Below, in pieces: positions 10,721 through 21,597 of a DNA stretch of 64,000 nucleotides (positions are counted from its first letter, which is position 1; each line of letters opens with the position of its first letter). Source of the DNA: Galeruca laticollis (lineage: Eukaryota; Arthropoda; Insecta; Coleoptera; Chrysomelidae); contig OY998176.1 in assembly GCA_963921935.1 (NCBI GenBank), positions 143,574,305 through 143,638,304 on the forward strand. The letters run 5' to 3'. The notes beneath the pieces are model-generated. The model searched no databases, was not told where the DNA came from, and worked only from the letters and a program-made list of their open reading frames with translations. Position numbers and translations under genes: made by a program.

Positions 10721-12157
10721 CTATTGAATTTTACTTATTAAGGTCGTTAGCATGTTTAAAACCATGCTATTTTGTTGAATTAGCTGTTGAAACATATTTT
10801 TGAATTCTTCTAAGAATTTGTTCATTATTTGATTAATATCTGTTTGTTGTTCGCTACCATTTTTTAATGCATTTGCATAAGTCTTGTGATTTTGATGTGG
10901 GTGTTGGATGTGAGGCACCGTTGTTGGAATTTGGTTAATTGCGCTGTTTGTTTTGTTACTTGAATTTTGTTGGATATTCATTCGGTTGTTTGTGTTGTTT
11001 GATCTTGTTAGATTGTGATAAAATTCACATCCCTTATAATTGGCTGGATGAGGACCATCGCATAAGGCACATCTAGCTGGAACATCTTTACTTTTAGTGC
11101 AGGTTGTAGTATTGTGACTTCCACCACATTTGACACATACATACGGCCTGTTACAGTATGATCTAGAATGTCCATATTGCTGGCATCTCATACATTGTGT
11201 GATACCTTTTGTTTTCTTTGGTGGTTCTACAGGTATTGCTCTGTTTTGAAGATTTTTCAGTTTATAAATGTCTTTGTTGTTATTCGCCGGTTCTAGGTCG
11301 ACAAAAAAGAGATTTAATGGTTCTTTGGTTATTCGACTCTTGCAATTCATCACATTTCTAACCGTATGTCCGTTTGCTGCTAACTCAGTTTTGATTTCAT
11401 CTATGTCAGTTGTGTGGTGCAAATATTTTATCACAATTCTATACGCACGTTCATCCTTGGGCTGGTAGGTGTGATGTATGACGTTGTTGTCTCTCATTAA
11501 TTTTATTATCTTCCTGTAAGTATCTGGTGTGTCACTTATTATTTTAACTGTGTTGTCTACTATCAATGTTTTTGTAATGTATTGTTTTCTTTCCACTACT
11601 GTATTAATTTTGGCTTCCATTTCTTTGCAGTTGATTACCCCATAGATAAATATTGGAGGAGGTCTTGGTGTTACGTTTTCTTCTGTGTTTTTGTCTCGAC
11701 TGCCATCTGCATTATTGATTGTGTCACTGGTTTCGTCACCTGGTTCATTTGCTAACGGACTGAACTTATTATTTGTAGTAGTTTCAGGATGTCTACTGTC
11801 TTTGTTAATTTTTCTTTTTTTAACTCTTTTCTTTATCTCCTGCCAGGGATTTTCATTTGTGATATTATTTTGCTCGCTCTCCTCAAAACCAGGGAATTCT
11901 TCATCGCTAGTAGATGTCATTCTATACAGGTATTGACTACTGCTTGGTATGTGCTGTGTAACATTTGCTTGATTACTAGGATACTGGGGTTGTAAAGCAT
12001 ACATACTAGTGCCATATGAATTTGGTTGAGTAAAAGTTTGAATTTGTTGTGGTATTTGTGTGTTATAAAATGGGACAGCCTGTATAGCACTGTTTGTAGG
12101 AATTATTTGTTGACTGTTAATTACTCCTGGCCCATTAAAGGCAGGTAATGAGTTCAT
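10721..12157 (-). CDS. Jockey ORF1: nucleic-acid-binding Gag-like protein
   Basis: A 478-residue open frame. The N-terminal third is Gln/Asn/Pro-rich and probably disordered. A central RRM-like region (YRIVIKYLHHTTDIDEIK) is followed by three CCHC zinc knuckles (CMRCQQYGHSRSYC, CVKCGGSHNTTTC, CALCDGPHPANYKGC), the signature of Jockey Gag-like proteins. The C-terminus is a predicted coiled or helical region (FLEEFKNMFQQLIQQ). It would bind the element RNA in a ribonucleoprotein particle. The stop TAG is at 10721-10723. The ORF2 frame overlaps it, as is usual in this clade. Confidence 0.93.
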   Translation of the reverse strand: MNSLPAFNGPGVINSQQIIPTNSAIQAVPFYNTQIPQQIQTFTQPNSYGTSMYALQPQYPSNQANVTQHIPSSSQYLYRMTSTSDEEFPGFEESEQNNITNENPWQEIKKRVKKRKINKDSRHPETTTNNKFSPLANEPGDETSDTINNADGSRDKNTEENVTPRPPPIFIYGVINCKEMEAKINTVVERKQYITKTLIVDNTVKIISDTPDTYRKIIKLMRDNNVIHHTYQPKDERAYRIVIKYLHHTTDIDEIKTELAANGHTVRNVMNCKSRITKEPLNLFFVDLEPANNNKDIYKLKNLQNRAIPVEPPKKTKGITQCMRCQQYGHSRSYCNRPYVCVKCGGSHNTTTCTKSKDVPARCALCDGPHPANYKGCEFYHNLTRSNNTNNRMNIQQNSSNKTNSAINQIPTTVPHIQHPHQNHKTYANALKNGSEQQTDINQIMNKFLEEFKNMFQQLIQQNSMVLNMLTTLISKIQ

Positions 12158-12387
12158 ATTATTAATTAATTAGTTGTTCAGTTTTTATCACTCACTGTTG
12201 ATTTATTTTTAATGATTCACTGTTTTTGTTGGTTTTTGTGTTTATGTTTATCGTAGCGCGGTTGATAAGAGAAGTAAAAGTACGTCTTTACACTACGAAA
12301 CTCAAATGAATACTATTTTTTTCCAATTAAGATCAGTATAACTGTGCAATGATATAGAAAACTATATCTGCTGATCTTTACAATTAT

Positions 12388-14448
12388 CACTTAAGAAGAC
12401 AGTTTATTATTGGAGAATTCCCTAGATTTAACTGTTCATTGACAACTTCATGTTGTGGGTTTCTTAAATGTCTTCTAATTTCCAGTTCTTCAAGGAAATC
12501 CAGTTCTTGTTTCTTTTCACAAATATGCAGTACTTCTAGTTCTGTGTTAGGTGTCAATGAATGATTGGTGTCAAGTAGATGTTTTGCGTAGTGGGATTTA
12601 TCTGGTTGTTTTAATCTGTATGCTCGTAAGTGCTCACTGTATCGTATTTCAAAATTCCTAAGGGTCTAACCCAAATAGACAGCATTACATTCTGGACATT
12701 TGAGTTTATATATACCTGACTTCTTTAATAGTGGTATTTTTGTTTTTACATTTAACAATTTTGTACTAACGTTACTTTCTGTTTTAAAAGAAATTGTTGT
12801 ATTTGTTGCTGAAGATATTATCTTTGAAATATTATTAGAAATATTTCCTGCATATGTGATGGTTTTGTAAGTTTTAATTTCATCAGCTTGTTTAGGATAT
12901 ATTAGTTGTAATGCCACTTTTTCCTCTTTTTTACTAATTAGCTTATTTATCATATCTAATGGATAACCGTTAGATGTTGCTATTTGTCTAATTGTATTAA
13001 TCTCTCTATCAAAATTACATTTGTTCATAGGAACTGAAAAAGCTCTATGTATCATTGAATTATATGCTGCTAGTCTGTGTGACACAGGGTGGTTAGAATT
13101 GAATGGAATTGTTACATCAGTTTGTGTTGGTTTTCGGTAAATTGAATAATCAAGTACATTATTAACTCTTTGAATTTTTAAATCAAGAAAATTGATCGAG
13201 CTATTTTCTTCAATTTCTAATGTAAATTTAATTTTCGGGTGTAAATTATTGTTGTGATTGAAAAATACATCTAATTGTCGTTCACTTCCCATAAAACAAG
13301 CTAATATGTCATCTACATATCTATACCAAAATAAAATATTTTTCGAAATATTACTTTCAAAGATCTTTCTTTCTAAATTGTCCATAAAAATGTTTGCTAA
13401 AATAGGTGATATAGGGCTTCCCATTGGTAAACCTTCATTTTGAATATATATCTTATTGTCAAAAGTGAAATAATTCTGATTAATGCATACATCAAATAAA
13501 TTAAGCATATCTGATATTATTCCTGGATTAATATTTTTATCTTCTAGTAATTTTCTTACAAGTATTAGACATTCTTTAGGAGGAATTTTAGTAAACATGT
13601 TAGTTACATTGAACGATGAGTTTATAGTTATCTTGTAAGTGGATTGCTTTCAACTTTTTGATTAGTTCTATTGAATTTCTAATTGAGTACTGAGATTCAT
13701 ATCCGTAAGTATTGAGTATATTGTTGAGCTTCTTTGCCAATATATTATTAGGAGCATTAACATAAGAGACTACAGGTCTAATTGGTTTCGTTATTTTATG
13801 TAATTTAACTGTTCCATATAATTGTGGACAATGAGGATTCTTATGTATGATAGACCTCTTTTCGTAATCATTTAAACGATAATTTGAATTATTAACAATA
13901 TCCCTTACATTATTAGAAAACTTCTTTGTTGGGTCTGCTTTAAGAACTTTTACATCGCTGGATTCTATAAAGTTATATACTTTGGAATTGTAATTTTCAG
14001 TCGTCAAAATGACAGTAGCGTTCCCCTTATCAGATTTTGTAACTGTTAGGTTATTATTCTCTATCTTCTTTTTTATTGCGTTTAAAACTGAAATGTCATT
14101 TTTTGTTTGACGTTTAACTTTTGAAGGTTCAATATTTTTGATTAAATTGGCAATTTTTAATTTCTCATAAAGAAAATTATTTGAATTAGATTTTAAAGCT
14201 ATTTCTGACTCTGTAGCTATAATTTGTTTAATATTATTCGTAAATTTAGGTGGTATGCTGTACTTTAAACCTTTATTTAAAAATTCTATTTCACTATTTG
14301 TAAAATTAGTGTCTGAAAGGTTTTCAAATCGTGGTGCAAAGTGTGTTGGTATGTAGGTACTTACAGTTTCATGATGTTTTGAGTATTGAATTTTATGTTG
14401 TGTGTGTTCAAGATTCTGTAGCTTCTTTTCTTGTTTCTTAAATTTCAT
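12388..14448 (-). pseudogene. PLE reverse transcriptase with GIY-YIG endonuclease, broken
   Basis: The N-terminal half (14448-13600) carries SDKGNATVIL, YGTVKLHK and PIRPVVSYVNAPN. The second half starts near 13598 with MFTKIPPKECL, then GLPMGSPISPILANIFM and the RT active site YVDDI. It ends in a GIY-YIG domain (SGIYKLKCPECNAVYLG; RYSEHLRAYR). PLE proteins join these two domains. Defects: a one-base frameshift at about 13605-13620 beside RT motif A, where FDVTNMF reads FNVTNMF, and a TAG at 12666-12668 within the GIY-YIG domain (G-stop-T for the usual GQT). The 5' end is truncated at the junction with the inverted copy. Coding resumes after the stop through EVLHICEKKQELDFLEEL to about 12388. 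Confidence 0.9.
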
Positions 14449-15337
14449 GGCATTACAACTAATATATCCTAAACAAGCTGATGAAATTAAAACTTATAAA
14501 ACCATCACATATGCAGGAAATATTTCTAATAATATTTCAAAGATAATATCTTCAGCAACGAATACAACAATTTCTTTTAAACAGAAAGTAACGTTAGTAC
14601 AAAATTGTTAAATGTAAAAACAAAAATACCACTATTAATGAAGTCAGGTATATATAAACTCAAATGTCCAGAATGTAATGCTGTCTATTTGAGTCAGACC
14701 CTTAGGAATTTTGAAATACGATACAGTGAGCACTTATGAGCATACAGATTAAAACAACCAGATAAATCCCACTAAGCAAAACATCTACTTAACACCAATC
14801 ATTCATTGACACCTAACACAGAACTAGAAGTACTGCATATTTGTGAAAAGAAACAAGAACTGGATTTCCTTGAAGAACTGGAAATTAGAAGACATTTAAG
14901 AAACCCACAACATGAAGTTGTCAATGAACAGTTAAATCTAGGGAATTCTCCAATAATAAACTGTCTTCTTAAGTGATAATTGTAAAGATCAGCAGATATA
15001 GTTTTCTATATCATTGCACAGTTATACTGATCTTAATTGGAAAAATGATATCCAGGATATCACCATAGGGCTAATAATATCTAAGCTTCAATATTTGTAA
15101 TATCACATCTTCTTCTTTTTTCTATAAACATATATTAAGCCAATCACAAGTTAGGTTACTTCTTGGTCTAGCCAAAAATAACTACTAAACATCAGGTAGG
15201 CATAAAATGAAATGTAACTTCTGTCATTCTGACGATGATATTGATTTATCGAAACAATTGTCAATTTTTTAGAATTTTCAATAACTTGTATTATATTGTG
15301 GAATTAACTAGAGACCTTGAGTTTCATTTAAAAACAC
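14449..15337 (+). pseudogene. Inverted, 5'-truncated second PLE copy
   Basis: Starts abruptly within the RT-EN linker (ALQLIYPKQADEIKTY) and runs through the GIY-YIG domain and the 3' UTR. Relative to the main copy it restores Gln-type coding context differently (AVYLSQT, no stop at that point) but has its own frameshift near 14580 and stops (for example in the RYSEHL region). The 3' UTR contains the second hammerhead candidate. Confidence 0.88.
15226..15265 (+). ncRNA. Candidate hammerhead ribozyme, inverted PLE copy
   Basis: Same layout as the - strand candidate: ATT 15226-15228, CTGACGA 15229-15235, stem II GATA/TATC with a TTGATT loop, GAAAC 15251-15255, GTC 15260-15262, AAT 15263-15265. 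Confidence 0.5.
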
Positions 15338-15349
15338 ACACTTTATACT

Positions 15350-15706
15350 TTCAATATTTTGGATAGTGGTGTTTGTGTCTAATTCTATTCAAGTGATTAT
15401 TGTAGTTACTATTTTTGTTGGTAATATTATATATCGTCGTTTAAGTTCTTACACCTCACAAGTAATTTTTTGGAGGCTTTGACATTTTGATGCCATTTGC
15501 TAGAAAATCGGAAGACTCTCTGTTTCAGTCAATCAGAAACAATCATCGTTAAATTTATTATGAAGTATGTACAAGAAATAAAATGGTGTTTATGTTAAAT
15601 CAAGCATTTTTTCATTGTTCAGCAAAGCTACTATTTTTTACATAAGTGGTGTTATGACTTAAGCGGCGATATGCAGGTCGTATGCACTGTTCTTTTTTAT
15701 TTATTA
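15350..15706. other. No gene recognised
   Basis: Unique-looking AT-rich DNA between the PLE target site and the hAT target site. It has no coding signal. Confidence 0.5.
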
Positions 15707-15714
15707 GCCTAGAG

Positions 15715-18146
15715 CAGCGGTTCCCAAACTGAGGGTCGCGAGCCATTCAGAAAGGGGTCGCGAGATGTACAGTGGAACCTTGGATATACAACAAATTCCT
15801 TGATATAACTAATTTTTTTAAATCCCTTTAAATCTACTGTATACAAATAATGATGAACTATATACTTAAACTTAGACGGCCATTATCAGTTTTACATTAA
15901 ATAACTTTGTTTATTTACAAAATATCAATATATTTTACAGATTTTGTCAAAACAAAACAAAATCATTTAATCTAATTTTTATATTTAATGGTTAATACAT
16001 TTTTAAGGATAAAAAGACTTCTTTAGTGAGAAACATGGGCTTGTTTTTTGTCAACAAGTTTAATAAAATTTGGCTTAGTTTTAGAAACACATACAATAAG
16101 ATCGTCTTCTACATCCAGTCGATTTCTTGCCTTGGTTTTAATGTTGACCAATGTACAAAATCCGAGTTCGCAGAGGTAGGATGTTGCAAAGGGCATGATG
16201 ATTCTCAGAGCCGCTGATGTTAAGCTTGGATACTCAGCTCTTTTTTGTAGCCAGAATTTGTCAACATCTTGGGTGCTGAAGGACAGTTGCAAAGCTTGTC
16301 ACAGGATAGCTCGATGAGTTTGTCATGAAGCAGTGGGTTTAAGTCCGCCTCATTCACAGCCTGCTAGTTGAAGGGGCTAAGTACCCAGTTCCAACCAGTG
16401 TGTTGATCCTCGGGAATGTAGCTAAGGATCTGCTCTCGTAGACCTTGCAAGTGAGTAGTAATCAGTTTGGACAGGTTGTCAATGTCGGGATAATCTTCAT
16501 CACTTTGATCAAGGGATGTGATGACCTCATTTGGCAGTTCAAAGTTTTCAAATATATTCTTCTCAACCCTGGTTGACCAATTGGATAATTTCTATAAAAA
16601 CGAATTGACTTGATCTTGTGCAAAAAGTATGGTTTTGTTTCTTCCCTGCAAGGAAATGTTGAGATCGTTCAGCTGATGAAATATGTCCGCTAAATAAGCA
16701 AGTTTTAACAGCCATTCATTGTCACTAAAAAAAACCGGCGAGGTCTTTGTTTGCAACTTGAAAAAATGTCTTAAGCTCAGAGCGCAAAGCGAACACTCGA
16801 GAAAACACCTTCCCTCGTGACAGCCACCTTGCCTCTGTGTGAAGCAAGAGGCATTTGTATTGTGCCTCCATTTCTTCGCATACTGTGATAACAGTCGACA
16901 ATGTAATGGCCGGCTTTTTACAAAATTAACCAACTTAACAGTTTCGTTCAACACTGTTTTTAGCTCAGTGGGCATGATCTTGGTAGCTAATGCCTGGCGA
17001 TGCAGAAAACATTGAACCCAAGTGGCATTAGGCATGACATTTTTCATCCGTCTCACGAAACCGCTGTCTTTCCCAGTCATTGCTTTGGCACCGTTACTGC
17101 AGATTGGAGTACACCTTTGAAAGTCAATTTGAAGCGAATCGGTTGCAGACATGAACATTTTAAACATTTCCTCACCTGTTGCATGGTCAGGCAAAGGTTT
17201 GCAAAATAAAATGTCTTCTTCCACACTATCGTCGCTCTCAAAGCGAACAAAGCACATAAACTGCGCCAAACTCGATACGTCCGTAGACTCGTCAACTTGA
17301 ATGGAAAAGTACTCACTTTTCTGCAACTTTGTTTTCAACTGATCCTTTATGTCTTGAGCCATCTCGGTAATGCGCCTCCCCACCGAATTGTTCGACAGAG
17401 GAATGGTGGAAAGCTTCTTAGCTGCATCAGGGCTGATCATAGTTGAAACCATATCCTGAGCAGCAGGTAGAATGAGCTCTTCAGCAATCGTGTGTGGTTT
17501 ACCTTTCTTTGCTATTCGTAAAGCCATTTGATACGATGCTAGCAAGTACTTTTGCTCATATTATTTCCACTTAACTGAACTACTGAATTTTTCTGGTAAT
17601 CTAAAGCAGTTAACTTACGACTGGCTAATTTTTAAAACTAGGATGTTTACTTTCTAAATGGCGAATCATCTTGGAAGGTTTCATACACTCGGCCGATATC
17701 AACTCACTGCAAATAATACACTGTGGCCGATTTCCGAGCACCGTAAATCCATACTTAATATAACTGTCAATATACTTTCTTACCTTTACCCTCTTCTGTT
17801 CATGATCATCATGAGAAGTCGAAGGTCCTGCACGCTTAACGAACTTATCCATAGTTAGAACAAAATCAAACAATACGCGAGCGAACAAAACACAAGACAC
17901 GTACGTGGCCACTGCTCAACTCGAACTGGATGCTCCTCACCCCTCCGCCTACTGCCACTTCCATAGCTAGCCCCTCCAACTCTGTCCGCCTTTGTTTTGG
18001 ACAACGAATTTCTCCCCCCCCCTCTCAGCCAGCTGCGCTCTCTCAGTCCACCGTTGCTCATGACGCTTCAAGTTATTTTTAGGGGGTAGCGGCTAAAACG
18101 TATGGGCTAAAATGGGTCGTGGAAAGAAAAAGTTTGGGGACCGCTG
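15715..18146 (-). mobile_element. hAT transposon, BED-finger (ZBED5/Charlie-like) group
   Basis: The ends are CAGCGGTTCCCAAAC and, at the right, its imperfect inverse GTTTGGGGACCGCTG. The 8-bp flanks are GCCTAGAG (15707-15714) and GTCTAGAG (18147-18154), a hAT-type TSD with one mismatch. The length of 2.4 kb suits a single-gene hAT. Confidence 0.92.
16023..17852 (-). pseudogene. hAT transposase, ZBED5-like, broken
   Basis: It starts at 17852 (MDKFVKRAGPST). A BED zinc finger follows (CIICSEL ... HLESKH), then after a frameshift near 17545-17625 the RNase H-like core: SNNSVGRRI, FSIQVDESTDV (first catalytic Asp region), FVRF, GAKAMTGKDSG, VQCFLHRQAL and a C-terminal hAT region (SLTSAALRIIMPFATSYLCE, FCTLVNIKTKARNRL). 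The motif order is that of the ZBED5/SCAND3-type hAT transposases. Frameshifts near 16590 and 16290 and a stop near 16375 (SPFN-stop-QAVNEADLNP) mark it as a pseudogene. Coding direction is opposite to METAP2, whose last intron it occupies. Confidence 0.88.
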
Positions 18147-18304
18147 GTCTAGAGGTTTTTAAACAGTTTATTAACCTATTGCTTTATTTCATAATATAGT
18201 TGAGCTTGTATGATTTTTATTATGTCTCTAATGTAGTTACCTGAAAAACATCGCCCGTTTTTCAAGAAATCAATGATTAATCTAAAATGTCTACTTGTTT
18301 TTAG

Positions 18305-18557
18305 TCTGCAATCTTCCAAATCTCTATTGAACGTTATTAACAAGAATTTTGGAACACTAGCATTTTGCAAAAGATGGTTAGACAGAGCAGGAGCAACAAA
18401 ATACCAAATGGCCTTAAAGGACTTGTGTGACAAAGGGATTGTAGATGACTATCCTCCATTGTGTGACATTAAAGGATGTTATACAGCTCAGTTTGAACAC
18501 ACCATAATGTTGAAACCTACTTGCAAGGAAGTTGTTTCCAGAGGAGACGATTACTAA
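18305..18557 (+). CDS. METAP2: Methionine aminopeptidase 2, last exon
   Basis: MetAP2 removes the initiator methionine from nascent cytosolic proteins. This exon encodes the C-terminus: SLLNVINKNFGTLAFCKRWL, YPPLCDIKGCYTAQFEHTIM and the end CKEVVSRGDDY, which is nearly invariant in animal MetAP2. The Glu of QFEHT is the last of the family's metal ligands. A splice acceptor (CTTGTTTTTAG) ends at 18304 and the reading frame enters in phase 2. The stop TAA is at 18555-18557. The rest of the gene must lie left of the window or be lost, because no other MetAP2 motif is visible in 1-18304. A retrocopy is unlikely, since the match stops exactly at a splice acceptor. Confidence 0.95.
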
Positions 18558-18742
18558 TATTTTACACATGTTTTTTTTACTGATATGGATTATTAATAAG
18601 AAACTTTTTTATCAAGTCATAAATATTTGTCCACTTTTTATTTGAAAAAAAAAACTTTAAAAATGTTGGTTTTAAATAGCTTGATCTAAATGCTAATGTG
18701 GGCAATATTAAACTTTCTTCTACATGTATATTATGTGTATTT

Positions 18743-18748
18743 AATAAA
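18743..18748 (+). promoter_or_regulatory. Candidate METAP2 polyadenylation signal
   Basis: AATAAA about 190 nt after the stop codon, followed by AT-rich sequence. Plausible by position only. Confidence 0.45.
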
Positions 18749-18762
18749 AAAATATATAGGAA

Positions 18763-18768
<6 letters not shown>

Positions 18769-18823
<55 letters not shown>
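18769..18823. repeat. (AT)n microsatellite
   Basis: About 27 AT units just downstream of the METAP2 3' UTR. Confidence 0.98.
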
Positions 18824-18827
<4 letters not shown>

Positions 18828-18844
18828 GAAGGAGTGTTGTTTGA

Positions 18845-19012
18845 AAGCTTAATGGTGGTGATGAGATTCATTTAAGAATTGGTAAATGTCCTAAAGTTAA
18901 TATTGAGGATTATGATATTCATATTGATTGTATTGGAGTAATTATTTCAAATCCTGATTGGTCTGTTCCATTTGATTTATTTTTATTCAAGAGTTATTTG
19001 CAACGTTTGTAG
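18845..19012 (+). other. Unidentified short open frame of protein-like composition
   Basis: The 55-codon frame between stops reads like real protein (IEDYDIHIDCIGVIISN; WSVPFDLFLFKSYLQRL) rather than AT-rich noise. There is no start codon in frame. A TTTGAAAG|CTT context just upstream could be a weak splice acceptor. I do not recognise the family. It could be a terminal exon or a relic of a captured gene. Confidence 0.3.
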
Positions 19013-20027
19013 ACACAAGACACAACCCAGTCATATTTATATTCACATTTTTATTAATGTCAATCTGCCATTACTATTTGACAGAAAAGAGTTCCATGTA
19101 GAAAAACGTTGAATTTAAAGTTTTATTGCATTAGTATGTCCATACATTTTCTCTTAGTAGTTAATGGATGGCATAAAATGATATCTCAGACAATTTGGTA
19201 CCTAATTTCCATTGTTATAACTATTTGGTTGACTAGTGCCCAGACATAGACTATTCGGTCCCAGCTCAACTGCTCTGATGAAGATGCTTATAATAGCTGG
19301 TGAAACGTTGAGATTTCAACACAAAATGAAAGTTTCTCTCATCAAATTGTCGCTGACCACAGATGGTTCATTTTCCTATTACTACAAAGTTATTTATATT
19401 CTATCAAAATTGTAGGCAAATATTGAGTTTAGGATTTTAATGAGATTCTACAGTGAAATGGTATAATAGCCCAATCGATTGCGCATTAAAAACTGTTTTT
19501 AATTTAAAAATACTTTATATCTTTATGATTTGTTATCTTTATTTATTAATGTTATATTTTACCAAGAATTTTTTTCAACTGTTTGATGTAGAATAATCAA
19601 CACATTGCTTGACACATCTCATCTTACCATTTATAACCTTCATTATCATTTACTAATAATATTAATATTGAATTAGTAAAGGATTTATTGTAATGAGTGT
19701 TTTTTATTGCTTTGTGCACTTATTTTTTGTTGTTGATTTTTGTGCAACATTTTATTTTTCACTTTGGTTTGTCTCACAACTTATTTTGAAATGTCTATTA
19801 ATAATGATAAAAAGTTCTGGATAATGATCATACATATTATTAAGATGTTTATTTTTGCAATTTGTTATAAGTGTTTTTCATCAATGGACTAATGAATTGA
19901 TAAATAAATATTACGGATTAATTGTCGTCTCGAATAAATATTTCCATTTTAGAAAAAGACAAAATAATAGGAGAATATTTTTATTGAGATATATGCATCT
20001 TGTATAGTTTGGGAAGAAATATGGTTA
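19013..20027. other. No gene recognised; degenerate hammerhead-like motif at 19275-19320
   Basis: AT-rich non-coding DNA. At 19275-19320 CTGATGA is followed 20 nt later by GAAAC and a 5-bp hairpin (GTTGA/TCAAC). It has the hammerhead order, but stem II does not pair well. Confidence 0.4.
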
Positions 20028-20307
20028 TATATAATAATAATGTACTTTATTGCTCGTAATAATACAGGATAACTGGAAAAAAGGAAAATAAATATATACA
20101 TATACACATATATACACATACATAAAAGTAAAGTACTACCAGCGAGCAAAAGGGATGTTCGCGCTTAACCACTAGATTCGGGAGAAAATAGCGACTAAGT
20201 GCGCTCTTCCACGCAACCTAAAAAAAAAGAAGTATACATTATAGGCGTGTAATACTAATATTAACAATGTATATGTATCTAGTTAAAAATCCAACAAGTA
20301 ACTCAAA

Positions 20308-21570
20308 TTAAAATTTTAGGTGTTGAAATAAGCCACTGGATATAATCTCTCTAATTTGTTTTTTGAATTTACAAACGGGTAGAGCTTTTACGTTTCTAGG
20401 CAACATATAGATTTTTGCAATCTGATATGAAAAGATTTGTCGGAAAAACGATGTTCTGTGAGGAGGAATAGTGATAGTTTCTTTAAAACGATCATTGATA
20501 TTGTGTGCTTCGAATCTTTTCTTAATTTTCTCATAAAGGTAGGTTGGCATTTTCGTTAGCATAATCTTATGATACGTTACAGCTGCATGTAGCAATCTTT
20601 TATTTTTCTGGTTTATCCACCCCAGTTTCTGTAGGTGGAGGGAAACTGGATTGCATCGTCTTATACCGCAAATTAGCCGAACACACGAGTTTTTAATTCG
20701 CTGGAGCCTATTTCTATCGAATTGTGATAACGCCTGGCCATATATAATATCACCATAGTTTAATTGAGATAATACTAAACTTTCACACATAATTGCCTTG
20801 GAGTAATGATTGAGGAGTTGCCGGTTTGAATACACGAGCTTTAAGTCTGAAAATGCTTTTCTAACTATCGATGAGATATGAAATGAAAAAGTTAAGGAAT
20901 CATCTAAGTAAATGCCAAAATTTTTTTCACAGTTAGAAAATGTTAGTTCTTCGTTCCCTATTGACAAATTGATTTTGATTGTAACTTTATTTTTTGTTGA
21001 CTTGCGCCCGAACAGCATGACTTTCGTTTTGGTTGCATTAATAGATAAGCAGTATTTTTTAGGTGTGTCCAATACAATTTGCATATCTTCATTAATTTTA
21101 GACGAGATTGTATCAGCTTCTGCTTCTTTAAAATCATCATACAGCTGTGTGTCATCAGCGTAGAAATGTGAATTAATATATTTGAGATTTCTCTGAAATT
21201 GTGAAGTGTACTGACAATACAACAAGGGACCTAGAATAGAACCTTGGGGTACACCCCATGCTAGGTGGCCTATTTTGGACGATAAAGGTCCCAGTACAAC
21301 CTTCTCGGATCTATCTTTTAAGTAAGATTTCAAGAGTTTCACTGTTGAGTTGATGAAACCAATATATGAGCAAATCGATAAGAGCATACCATGGTAAATT
21401 GTATCAAAAACTTTTGAATAATCTAACAGTACCAATATACAAAGTTTATTGCAGTCTATGTAAGAATAAATATCATTTAAAACTTTGAGTAGTGCGGTGG
21501 TACAGCTATAGTTTGGGCGAAACCCTGACTGGTGTTAAGGTAGGATGTTGCTGTCAAACATAAATAATCG
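20308..21570 (-). pseudogene. CR1-like reverse transcriptase, C-terminal half
   Basis: The visible coding starts near 21550 with SGFRPNYSCTTALLKVLNDI, just upstream of the first ATG (21435). RT motifs follow: VLLDYSKVFDTI (family usually KAFD), WGVPQGSILGPLLY and FYADDTQLYDDF, then a C-terminal part (KNSCVRLICGIRRCNPVS; HLQKLGW) as in CR1/Daphne-type insect LINEs. The downstream frame is open to the stop at 20308. No endonuclease is attached, so it cannot be functional. Confidence 0.85.
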
Positions 21571-21597
21571 TCTGGTACAGTCGGGTCAAATCTTCTC

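Larger units (their letters stand above)
7915..12317 (-). mobile_element. Full-length Jockey-clade LINE
   Basis: The element has a T-rich left end (a poly(A) tail read on -, about 7913-7942), ORF2, ORF1 and about 150 bp of 5' UTR. The TSD TTTTTCCAATT is at 7904-7914 and 12318-12328. The empty site is seen intact in the inverted PLE copy near 15035-15050. Both ORFs are open, which suggests a fairly recent insertion. Confidence 0.92.
7612..15337 (-). mobile_element. Penelope-like element (PLE): two inverted copies, split by a Jockey LINE
   Basis: The main copy is on -: its 3' UTR is at 7612-7914, its ORF at 12388-14448. It abuts, at 14448/14449, a 5'-truncated copy on + (14449-15337). As a result 7612-7914 with 12329-12923 and 14449-15337 form inverted repeats. 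The 14-mer ACACACTTTATACT occurs at 7552-7565 and 15336-15349 and is a good candidate TSD. The 46 bp between the left repeat and the element fits the short terminal extension described for PLEs. Inverted partial copies are a known PLE arrangement. A Jockey LINE is inserted at 7915-12317. Confidence 0.85.
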
